A stretch of DNA of 57,139 bases from Burkholderia singularis (lineage in GTDB: Bacteria; Pseudomonadota; Gammaproteobacteria; Burkholderiales; Burkholderiaceae): NCBI RefSeq assembly GCF_900176645.1, contig NZ_FXAN01000110.1:1-57139 (forward strand), given 5' to 3'. This document shows positions 49,988 to 57,139 of the stretch, piece after piece. Each line of letters opens with the position of its first letter. Position 1 is the first letter of the stretch. Position numbers and translations under genes: made by a program. The notes under the pieces were generated by a model that worked only from the letters and a program-made list of their open reading frames with translations, did no database searches and had not been told where the DNA came from.

Positions 49988-51181
49988 TCAATTCCCCGCC
50001 CCCGGCACCCGCACCCATCCCTCCATCAACACCCGCGCGCTGCGGCTCATGATCACCTTCGTCACCACCCATTCGCCGTTTTCTTGCTGCGCCTTTGCGC
50101 CGACGCGCAGCGTGCCCGACGGATGCCCGAAGCGCACCGCCCGGCGCTCGCCGCCGCCCGCCGCCAGATTGACGAGCGTGCCCGGAATCGCCGCCGCCGT
50201 GCCGATCGCGACCGCCGCCGTGCCCATCATCGCGTGATGCAGCTTGCCCATCGACAGCGCGCGCACGAGCAAATCGATCTCCGCCGCCGCGACGCGCTTG
50301 CCGCTCGACGCAACATAATCGGCCGGCTTCGCGACGAACGCGACCTTTGGCGTATGCTGGCGCGTCGCGATTTCGTCGAGCGTCTTGATGAGACCCATGC
50401 GCAGCGCGCCGTGCGCGCGGATCGTCTCGAATTTCGCGAGCGCGGCGGCGTCGCCGTTGATCGCGTCCTGCAATTCGGTGCCGGTGTAGCCGATCGCGGC
50501 CGCGTCGACGAAGATCGTCGGAATGCCCGCATTGATCAGCGTCGCCTTCAGTGTGCCGACGCCCGGCACCTCGAGATCGTCGACGACATGGCCGGTCGGG
50601 AACATCGCGCCGCCGCCGTCGCCGTCTTCGTCGGCGGCCGGGTCGACGAATTCGAGCTGTACCTCGGCGGCGGGGAACGTCACGCCGTCGAGTTCGAAAT
50701 CGCCCGTTTCCTGCACCGCGCCGTTGGACATCGGCACGTGCGCGACGATCGTCTTGCCGATGTTCGCCTGCCAGATCCGCACGGTCGCGATGCCGTCCCG
50801 TGGCACGCGCGCCGCATCGACGAGCCCGCCGCTGATCGCGAACGGCCCGACCGCCGCCGACAAATTGCCGCAATTGCCGCTCCAGTCGACGAACGGCTTG
50901 TCGATCGACACCTGTCCGAACAGGTAGTCGACATCATGATCGGGCCGCGTGCTCTTCGACACGATCACCGTCTTGCTGGTGGACGACGTCGCGCCGCCCA
51001 TCCCGTCGATCTGTTTGCCGTATGGATCGGGGCTGCCGATCACGCGCAGCAGCAGCGCGTCGCGCGCGACGCCCGGCACGCGCGCGGCCTGCGGCAGATC
51101 GTCGAGGCGGAAGAACACGCCCTTGCTGGTGCCGCCTCGCATGTACGTCGCGGCAATCCGGATTTGAGGAAGGTGAGCCAT
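49988..51181 (-). CDS. prpF: 2-methylaconitate cis-trans isomerase
   Basis: A 397-residue protein with the diaminopimelate-epimerase-like double fold. ATYMRGGTSKGVFFRLDDLP opens it, and QIDGMGGATSSTSKTVIVSK, DWSGNCGNLSAAVGPFAI and the ALSMGKLHHAMMGTAAVA block are characteristic of PrpF. It isomerises the product of AcnD in the methylcitrate cycle. ATG at 51181; followed upstream by acnD with about 270 bases between. Last gene of the prp operon. Confidence 0.95.
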   Translation of the reverse strand: MAHLPQIRIAATYMRGGTSKGVFFRLDDLPQAARVPGVARDALLLRVIGSPDPYGKQIDGMGGATSSTSKTVIVSKSTRPDHDVDYLFGQVSIDKPFVDWSGNCGNLSAAVGPFAISGGLVDAARVPRDGIATVRIWQANIGKTIVAHVPMSNGAVQETGDFELDGVTFPAAEVQLEFVDPAADEDGDGGGAMFPTGHVVDDLEVPGVGTLKATLINAGIPTIFVDAAAIGYTGTELQDAINGDAAALAKFETIRAHGALRMGLIKTLDEIATRQHTPKVAFVAKPADYVASSGKRVAAAEIDLLVRALSMGKLHHAMMGTAAVAIGTAAAIPGTLVNLAAGGGERRAVRFGHPSGTLRVGAKAQQENGEWVVTKVIMSRSARVLMEGWVRVPGAGN

Positions 51182-51453
51182 AGATATCCGTATAGGTCCG
51201 ATGTAACGGGAATGGTGTCGAGCGGCCGGCGGCGCTGCGTCGCCGGCCGTTCTGCTTCGTCATGCCGCCGCATGCCGGGCCGGCGCGGCGTGCCCCGGCC
51301 GTGCCCGGCAAATCCGCTGATACCGCGGCACCGCGGCAGAGGGACGCACGGGTGGGCAGGCCGAGCGCACCCGGCCGCACCCAACGCCCTATACCGCCGC
51401 ACCGCCACGCCGTCTGCCACATCAAACCACGCGGCCCGGCGCGCGCTGCGCGT

Positions 51454-54051
51454 TCAAGCTGCCTTCGACGATTCGAGGAAATCCTGCGCGAAACGCTGCA
51501 GCACCCCACCCGCTTCGTAGATCGACACTTCCTCGGCGGTATCGAGCCGGCACGTCACGGGCGTCTCGACACGTTCGCCGTTCCGGCGGTGAATCACGAG
51601 CGTCAGCGTTGCGCACGGCGTGCGCTCGCCGATCACGTCGAACGTCTCCGTGCCGTCGATACCGAGCGTCAAGCGGTTCGTGCCGGGCTTGAACTCGAGC
51701 GGCAGCACGCCCATGCCGATCAGGTTCGTGCGGTGAATCCGCTCGAACCCCTCGGCGACGATCGCCTCGACGCCAGCAAGCCGCACACCCTTGGCCGCCC
51801 AATCGCGCGACGAGCCTTGCCCATAGTCCGCGCCCGCGATCACGACGAGCGGCTGCTTGCGCGCCATATACGTCTCGATCGCCTCCCACATCCGTGTGAT
51901 GCGGCCTTCGGGCTCGATCCGCGCAAGCGAGCCCGGCTTCACGTTGCCCGCCTCGTCGCGCACCATTTCGTTCTTCAGCGTCGGATTCGCGAACGTCGCG
52001 CGCTGCGCGGTCAGGTGATCGCCGCGATGCGTCGCATACGAATTGAAGTCTTCCTCCGGCACGCCCATCTTCGCAAGATACTCGCCCGCCGCGCTGGCCG
52101 ACAGGATCGCGTTCGACGGCGACAGGTGATCGGTCGTGATATTGTCGCCGAGCACGGCGAGCGCACGCATGCCGCTGAGCGTGCGCTCGCCCGCAAGCGC
52201 GCCTTCCCAGTATGGCGGGCGGCGAATGTACGTGCTCTGCGGCCGCCAGTCGTACAGCGGCGCGGCCCGCTCGCCTGCGTGGGCGGTGCGCGCGAACATC
52301 GGTTCGTAGACCTGGCGGAATTGCTCGGGCTTCACGCTCGACGCGACGATCGCGTCGATTTCGTCGTCGCTCGGCCAGATGTCCTTCAACGTCACCGGCT
52401 TGCCGTGCTGATCCACGCCGAGCGCGTCCCTCTCGATATCGAAGCGGATCGTGCCCGCGATCGCATACGCGACGACGAGCGGCGGCGACGCGAGAAACGC
52501 CTGCTTCGCATACGGATGGATGCGGCCGTCGAAGTTGCGGTTGCCCGACAGCACGGCGGTCGCATACAAATCGCGCTCGACGATTTCCTGCTGAATCTTC
52601 GGATCGAGCGCGCCCGACATCCCGTTGCACGTCGTGCATGCGAACGCGACGATGCCAAAACCGAGCTTCTCCAGCTCCGGCAGCAGATTCGCCTCGGTCA
52701 GATACAGCTCCACCGCCTTCGAGCCCGGCGCGAGCGAACTCTTCACCCATGGCTTGCGCGTGAGGCCGCGCGCATTCGCGTTGCGCGCGAGCAGGCCCGC
52801 GGCGATCACGTTGCGCGGGTTACTGGTGTTCGTGCAGCTTGTGATGGCAGCGATGATCACCGCGCCGTCCGGCATTTCGTCCGCCTTCCGTTCCCACTTG
52901 CCGGCAATGCCCCGCGCGGCGAGATCGGACGTCGGCAACCGCTTGTGCGGATTCGACGGGCCGGCCATGTTGCGCACGACCGACGACAGATCGAACGTCA
53001 GCGTGCGCTCGTACTGCGCGTGTTGCAGCGTATCGGCCCACAGGCCCGTCTGCTTCGCATAGGTTTCGACAAGCTTGACCTGCTCGTCGCTGCGCCCCGT
53101 CAGGCGCAGATAGTCGATCGTCTGGCTGTCGATGAAGAACATCGCGGCCGTCGCGCCGTATTCGGGCGCCATGTTCGAGATCGTCGCGCGATCGCCGAGC
53201 GTGAGGCTCGCCGCGCCTTCGCCGCGAAATTCCAGATACGCGCCGACCACCTTCTCGCGGCGCAGGAACTCGGTCAACGCGAGCACGATGTCGGTCGCGG
53301 TGATGCCGGGCTGCCGCCTGCCGGTCAGCTCGACGCCGACGATATCCGGCAGCCGCATCCACGACGCGCGGCCGAGCATCACGTTCTCCGCCTCCAGCCC
53401 GCCCACGCCGATCGCGATCACGCCGAGCGCATCGACGTGCGGCGTGTGGCTATCGGTGCCAACGCAGGTGTCCGGATACGCGACGCCGTCGTGCACCTGA
53501 ATCACGGGCGACATTTTCTCCAGATTGATCTGGTGCATGATGCCGTTGCCGGGCGGAATCACATCGACGTTCTCGAACGCGCGCTTGGTCCAGTCGATGA
53601 AATGAAAACGGTCCTCGTTGCGGCGATCCTCGATCGCGCGGTTCTTCGCGAACGCGTCCGGATCGAAGCCGCCGCATTCGACGGCAAGCGAATGATCGAC
53701 GATCAGTTGCACGGGCACGACCGGATTGACCTTCGCCGGATCGCCGCCGCGTTCGGCGATCGCGTCGCGCAGGCCCGCGAGATCGACGAGCGCGGTCTGG
53801 CCGAGAATATCGTGGCAAACGACGCGCGCCGGATACCATGGGAAATCGCGCTCGCGCTTGCGCTCGACGAGCTGACGCAGCGAATCGTCGAGGATCGCCG
53901 GGTCGCATCGCCGCACGAGATTTTCGGCGAGCACACGCGACGTGTAGGGCAGCGTGTCGTAACCGCCCGGGCGGATCGCGTCGACGGCGGCGCGCGCGTC
54001 GAAGAAATCGAGCGACGCACCGGGCAGAGGTTTGCGGTAAGCAGTATTCAT
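51454..54051 (-). CDS. acnD: Fe/S-dependent 2-methylisocitrate dehydratase AcnD
   Basis: An 865-residue aconitase-family enzyme. VGTDSHTPHVDALGVIAIGV, TSCTNTSNPRNVIAAGLLA and FACTTCNGMSGALDP contain the Ser/Asp active-site residues and the three cluster-binding Cys residues; AGADYGQGSSRDWAAKGVRL is the swivel-domain block. With PrpF it replaces PrpD in propionate breakdown. The ATG at 54051 (MNTAYRKPLPGASLDFFDAR) fits the family start. Operon with prpC upstream (114 bases). Confidence 0.96.
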   Translation of the reverse strand: MNTAYRKPLPGASLDFFDARAAVDAIRPGGYDTLPYTSRVLAENLVRRCDPAILDDSLRQLVERKRERDFPWYPARVVCHDILGQTALVDLAGLRDAIAERGGDPAKVNPVVPVQLIVDHSLAVECGGFDPDAFAKNRAIEDRRNEDRFHFIDWTKRAFENVDVIPPGNGIMHQINLEKMSPVIQVHDGVAYPDTCVGTDSHTPHVDALGVIAIGVGGLEAENVMLGRASWMRLPDIVGVELTGRRQPGITATDIVLALTEFLRREKVVGAYLEFRGEGAASLTLGDRATISNMAPEYGATAAMFFIDSQTIDYLRLTGRSDEQVKLVETYAKQTGLWADTLQHAQYERTLTFDLSSVVRNMAGPSNPHKRLPTSDLAARGIAGKWERKADEMPDGAVIIAAITSCTNTSNPRNVIAAGLLARNANARGLTRKPWVKSSLAPGSKAVELYLTEANLLPELEKLGFGIVAFACTTCNGMSGALDPKIQQEIVERDLYATAVLSGNRNFDGRIHPYAKQAFLASPPLVVAYAIAGTIRFDIERDALGVDQHGKPVTLKDIWPSDDEIDAIVASSVKPEQFRQVYEPMFARTAHAGERAAPLYDWRPQSTYIRRPPYWEGALAGERTLSGMRALAVLGDNITTDHLSPSNAILSASAAGEYLAKMGVPEEDFNSYATHRGDHLTAQRATFANPTLKNEMVRDEAGNVKPGSLARIEPEGRITRMWEAIETYMARKQPLVVIAGADYGQGSSRDWAAKGVRLAGVEAIVAEGFERIHRTNLIGMGVLPLEFKPGTNRLTLGIDGTETFDVIGERTPCATLTLVIHRRNGERVETPVTCRLDTAEEVSIYEAGGVLQRFAQDFLESSKAA

Positions 54052-54165
54052 GGCGTGGGGACACACAAGTAACGATCGGCGCCCGGCGGCAGGGCTACCG
54101 CGTGGGGCAAACGCGCCGGCGGGCGCGCGGCGCGGGCATCACGCCCAGGCGCCGCGCCGGCCCGC

Positions 54166-55338
54166 TCAGCGTTTCTCGATCGGCACGAATTTCAGGTTTT
54201 CCGGGCCGGTGTAGTTCGCGCTCGGGCGGATGATCTTGTTGTCGATCCGCTGCTCGATGATATGCGCGCTCCAGCCGGACGTGCGCGCGATCACGAACAG
54301 CGGCGTGAACATCGCGGTCGGCACGCCCATCATCCGGTACGACACGGCGCTGAACCAGTCGAGGTTCGGGAACATTTTCTTCGCGTCCCACATCACCGAT
54401 TCGAGCCGCTCGGCGATGTTGAACAGCTTCATGTCGCCCGCCTCCTTCGACAGCTTGCGCGCGATCTCCTTGATCACCTTATTGCGCGGATCGGAAATCG
54501 TGTAGACCGGATGGCCGAAGCCGATCACCACTTCCTTGTTCTCGACACGGCGGCGGATATCGGCCTCTGCCTCGTCGGGCGTGCGGTAGCGGCTCTGAAT
54601 CTCGTAGGCGACTTCGTTCGCGCCGCCATGTTTCGGCCCGCGCAGCGCGCCGATCGCACCGGTGATCGCCGAATAGATGTCCGAGCCCGTGCCGGCGATC
54701 ACGCGGCCGGTGAACGTCGACGCGTTGAATTCATGCTCCGCGTACAGGATCAGCGACGCGTGCATCGCCGCCACCCATGATTTGGACGGCTCCTTGCCGT
54801 GCAGCAGATGCAGAAAGTGGCCGCCGATCGAGTCGTCGTCGGTTTCGGTCTCGATCCGGCGGCCGTTGTGCGAATAGTGATACCAGTACAGCAGTATCGA
54901 GCCGAGCGACGCCATCAGCCGGTCCGCGATATCGCGTGCGCCCGGCAGATTGTGATCGTCCTTCTCCGGCAGCACGGTGCCGAGCACCGATACGCCGGTG
55001 CGCATCACGTCCATCGGATGCGCGGACGCGGGCACCCATTCGAGCGCGGCCTTCACGTTCGCCGGCAGCCCGCGCAGCGCGCGCAGCTTGGTCTTGTACG
55101 CGGCGAGTTCGGTCACGTTCGGCAACGTCTCATGCACGAGCAGGTGTGCAATTTCCTCGAATTCGCTCGAGCCGGCGATATCGAGAATGTCGTATCCGCG
55201 GTAATGCAGGTCGTTGCCGGTCTTGCCGACCGTGCATAGCGCGGTGTTGCCCGCCGCAACGCCCGACAGCGCGACCGATTTCTTCGGCTTGAAACCGCCC
55301 GCCGCACTCGTTGCCGTTGCTTCTTTCGTCTCGCTCAT
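54166..55338 (-). CDS. prpC: 2-methylcitrate synthase
   Basis: A 390-residue citrate-synthase-family enzyme. It starts MSETKEATATSAAGGFKPKK, then KKSVALSGVAAGNTALCTVG and NDLHYRGYDILDIA. The catalytic His region HGGANEVAYEI, GFGHPVYTISDPRN and a late SGWSAHIIEQR are present. It condenses propionyl-CoA with oxaloacetate. CCAGGAGAACGAAGG precedes the ATG. 44 bases downstream of prpB. Confidence 0.96.
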   Translation of the reverse strand: MSETKEATATSAAGGFKPKKSVALSGVAAGNTALCTVGKTGNDLHYRGYDILDIAGSSEFEEIAHLLVHETLPNVTELAAYKTKLRALRGLPANVKAALEWVPASAHPMDVMRTGVSVLGTVLPEKDDHNLPGARDIADRLMASLGSILLYWYHYSHNGRRIETETDDDSIGGHFLHLLHGKEPSKSWVAAMHASLILYAEHEFNASTFTGRVIAGTGSDIYSAITGAIGALRGPKHGGANEVAYEIQSRYRTPDEAEADIRRRVENKEVVIGFGHPVYTISDPRNKVIKEIARKLSKEAGDMKLFNIAERLESVMWDAKKMFPNLDWFSAVSYRMMGVPTAMFTPLFVIARTSGWSAHIIEQRIDNKIIRPSANYTGPENLKFVPIEKR

Positions 55339-55382
55339 CCTTCGTTCTCCTGGGGTTCGAATCCTTGAATCCGGGGACCGCT

Positions 55383-56276
55383 TCAGTTGCGGCCTTCGCT
55401 GAAGAGCCGGTCGAGCTTCTCTTCGTATGCGTAATAGCCGAGATAATCGTAGAGTTCCGCGCGCGTTTGCATCGTCGGCACCGCGGCTTTTTGCGTGCCG
55501 TCGCGACGCACCGTTTCGTAGAAGTTCAGCGCGGCCTTGTTCATCGCACGGTAAGCGCCGCAGCAATAAAGCGCGATGTCGACGTTCGCGCTCCTCAGTT
55601 CGTCCGTCGTGAAGAACGGCGTCGAGCCGAACTCGGTCAGGTTCGCGAGAATCGGCACCTTGACGGCCGCCTTGAAACGCCGGTAGTCGTCGAGCGTCTT
55701 CATCGCCTCGGGGAAGATCATGTCCGCGCCCGCCTCGACATAGGCGACCGCGCGCTCGATCGCCGAATCGAGCCCCTCGGCCGCGGCCGCGTCGGTGCGC
55801 GCCATGATGACGAAGCCGTCGTCGGTGCGCGCGTCGACGGCCGCCTTGATCCGGTCGACCATCTCGCCGGCCGGCACGCACTCCTTACCGGGCCGGTGGC
55901 CGCAACGCTTCTGCCCGACCTGGTCCTCCAGATGCACGGCCGCGACGCCCGCCTTGATGAACGAGCGGATCGTGCGCGCGATATTGAACGCGCCGCCCCA
56001 GCCTGTATCGATATCGACGAGCAACGGCAGGCTGGTCGCGTTGGTGATCCGGTTCGCATCGATCAGCACGTCGTCCATCGTGCTGATGCCCAGATCGGGA
56101 ATGCCCAGCGAGTTCGCGGCAACGCCGCCGCCCGACAGATAAACCGCCTTGAAACCGACGGCCTCGGCCATCTTCGCGGCATACGCGGTGATCGCGCCGA
56201 CCACCTGCAGCGGCTGCTCGGCCGCGACGGCCGCGCGGAACTTCGCGCCCGCGCTGGTAGGTTGTGGGTTGCTCAT
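55383..56276 (-). CDS. prpB: 2-methylisocitrate lyase
   Basis: A 297-residue PEP mutase/isocitrate lyase family enzyme. It has YLSGGGVAANSLGIPD, VDIDTGWGGAFNIART, EDQVGQKRCGHRPGKE with the catalytic Cys125 (KRCGH), and ARTDAAAAEGLDSAIERA. It splits 2-methylisocitrate to pyruvate and succinate. TCAGGAGGAGTCG before ATG is a strong ribosome site. First gene of the operon, behind a sigma-54-type promoter and divergent from prpR. Confidence 0.97.
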   Translation of the reverse strand: MSNPQPTSAGAKFRAAVAAEQPLQVVGAITAYAAKMAEAVGFKAVYLSGGGVAANSLGIPDLGISTMDDVLIDANRITNATSLPLLVDIDTGWGGAFNIARTIRSFIKAGVAAVHLEDQVGQKRCGHRPGKECVPAGEMVDRIKAAVDARTDDGFVIMARTDAAAAEGLDSAIERAVAYVEAGADMIFPEAMKTLDDYRRFKAAVKVPILANLTEFGSTPFFTTDELRSANVDIALYCCGAYRAMNKAALNFYETVRRDGTQKAAVPTMQTRAELYDYLGYYAYEEKLDRLFSEGRN

Positions 56277-56307
56277 CGACTCCTCCTGAAATGATGGCCG
56301 CTATTCC

Positions 56308-56323
56308 AGCAAAGACCGCGCCA
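56308..56323 (-). promoter_or_regulatory. Sigma-54 (-24/-12) promoter of prpB
   Basis: On the minus strand TGGCGC-GGTCT-TTGCT matches the sigma-54 consensus TGGCAC-N5-TTGC(A/T), with GG and GC separated by exactly 10 bases. The predicted start at about 56297 leaves a 20-base leader before prpB with its ribosome site. PrpR-type regulators act on sigma-54 promoters. Confidence 0.7.
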
Positions 56324-56371
56324 GCTTGCTTGCTTCGCGCTAACGTGCTGATTCTGCACTCATTCCCGGTT

Positions 56372-56406
56372 CGGTGCGAGGCACCGATGATTTCAATTTC
56401 GAAATC
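56372..56406. promoter_or_regulatory. Two inverted repeats, candidate PrpR upstream sites
   Basis: CGGTGC-GAG-GCACCG (56372-56386) is a perfect dyad, and GATTTC-AATTTC-GAAATC (56389-56406) another. Both lie about 75-110 bases upstream of the predicted prpB start, where an enhancer-binding protein would bind, in the prpB/prpR divergent interval. Confidence 0.5.
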
Positions 56407-56487
56407 AAAATTCCATATTTGCAATCATCGCGCGATAATGGCACAGTCCTCACTTCGTCCGGCGCGCCCGAGCGCCGCCCCGCCCCG

Positions 56488-57139
56488 ATGAGCCTCCTTG
56501 CGACCGACACGGGCGTGCGCCCGCGCATCTGGGCAGTCGGCATCAGCCGGCTGCGCGCGCTGTTTCGCGACATCGCCGACGAATACGACGAACGCGCCGA
56601 CCTGCGCATCGTCGCGCGCGGCTACGAGGAAGCGATCACCGCGCTCGCGACCGCGGGCGCCGAGCGGCCCGACGCGATCGTCGCCGCGGGCTCCAACGGC
56701 ACGTATCTGAAAACGCGCGTGCGCGTGCCCGTCGTGCTCGTCAATCCGACCGGCTTCGACGTGATGCACGCGCTCGCCCGCGCACGGCGCGACGCGGCGC
56801 GCATCGCGTTCGTCAGCCACGGCGACGCGCCGGCCGAGGTGCGCAGCCTCGCCGCCGCATATGGGCTCGACGTCGCGTTCGCGTCGTACCAGACCGCGCA
56901 GGAGGCGCGCCTGCGCGTGCTCGAGCTGCGCGAACGCGGCATCGAGACGGTGGTGGGACCAGGGCTCGTCACCGATCTCGCCGCGAGTGTCGGAATGGGC
57001 GCGGTGTTTCTGTACTCGCACGCATCGGTGCGCGCAGCCGTGGACACCGCGCTCGAAGTCGCGCACGCCACGCACGGCGAAGCGCTGCGCCGCCAGCGGC
57101 TCGACAATCTGCTCCAGCATCTGCGCGACGGTGTCGTCG
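56488..57139 (+). CDS. prpR: Propionate catabolism regulator PrpR, 3' end outside window
   Basis: The frame opens at ATG 56488 and stays open to the window end (217 codons). RPRIWAVGISRLRALFRDIAD opens the PrpR N-terminal sensor domain, followed by ARGYEEAITALATAGAERPD, IVAAGSNGTYLKTRVRVPVV and TVVGPGLVTDLAASVGM. This domain binds 2-methylcitrate in characterised homologues; the AAA+ and helix-turn-helix parts should lie beyond the edge. Divergent from prpBC-acnD-prpF, which it should activate. Confidence 0.92.
   Translation, partial: MSLLATDTGVRPRIWAVGISRLRALFRDIADEYDERADLRIVARGYEEAITALATAGAERPDAIVAAGSNGTYLKTRVRVPVVLVNPTGFDVMHALARARRDAARIAFVSHGDAPAEVRSLAAAYGLDVAFASYQTAQEARLRVLELRERGIETVVGPGLVTDLAASVGMGAVFLYSHASVRAAVDTALEVAHATHGEALRRQRLDNLLQHLRDGVV

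Noticed and set aside
51262..54072. Very long plus-strand open frame opposite acnD
   Set aside because: It is an antisense shadow of a conserved enzyme in GC-rich DNA; its Arg/His/Ala-rich translation matches nothing and acnD has every catalytic motif.

Overview
The window looks like part of a Burkholderia chromosome, most likely the second replicon of a Burkholderia pseudomallei-group species. The evidence is the very GC-rich coding sequence, the hmuRSTUV heme locus, the cyanide-insensitive oxidase pair cioAB with its small third subunit, a prpB-prpC-acnD-prpF propionate operon with divergent prpR, and many small conserved Burkholderia hypotheticals. The species assignment is an inference; no rRNA, tRNA or CRISPR array was seen.

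Layout. 1-2150 is a scar of decayed mobile and regulatory DNA around an intact cspA: a pRiA4b ORF-3-like fragment, a truncated IS66-type TnpA and a frameshifted LysR remnant. 2200-5393 holds a small hypothetical, an M81 metallopeptidase and an overlapping MFS carrier. 6133-13144 is the heme-uptake operon behind a Fur box, with an unexplained 400-base insert between hmuT and hmuU. 13516-16568 holds a TRIC-type channel, an ArgP-like regulator and threonine aldolase. 16829-19613 is the cioAB oxidase behind a perfect ANR/FNR box. 19656-32029 is a mixed region: a Pmp3-type peptide, a squalene-synthase-like enzyme, a secreted phosphodiesterase, an SDR/XRE divergent pair, a large AsmA/DUF748 protein and a DUF1254 lipoprotein. 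33355-36740 is a copper ATPase with three metal-binding domains, two of them a fresh duplication, under a CueR-type promoter. 36770-44108 is housekeeping and accessory genes (GNAT, MgtC, AGE epimerase, chemoreceptor, thioesterase). 49988-57139 is the 2-methylcitrate locus.

The most interesting segment is 44109-49877, an AT-rich island unlike its surroundings. It holds five tightly coupled genes: two YqcI/YcgG (GntA-like, heme-dependent N-hydroxylase family) proteins, a complete small cupin, a VioC/GntD-like Fe(II)/2-oxoglutarate oxygenase and an APC-family amino-acid transporter. No carrier-protein or PLP enzyme is present. I infer a compact pathway that oxidises an amino acid, probably arginine or another guanidino/amino substrate, on nitrogen and carbon and then moves the product across the membrane. 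It matches no cluster I can name. A HigB-HigA toxin-antitoxin pair fused into one reading frame lies at its right edge.

Genes that work together: hmuR (outer membrane), hmuT (periplasm), hmuUV (inner membrane) and hmuS (cytoplasm) form one heme route; prpB/prpC/acnD/prpF form the methylcitrate cycle with PrpR and a sigma-54 promoter; cioA/cioB/small subunit form a quinol oxidase; copA is co-translated with a secreted DUF4087 protein.
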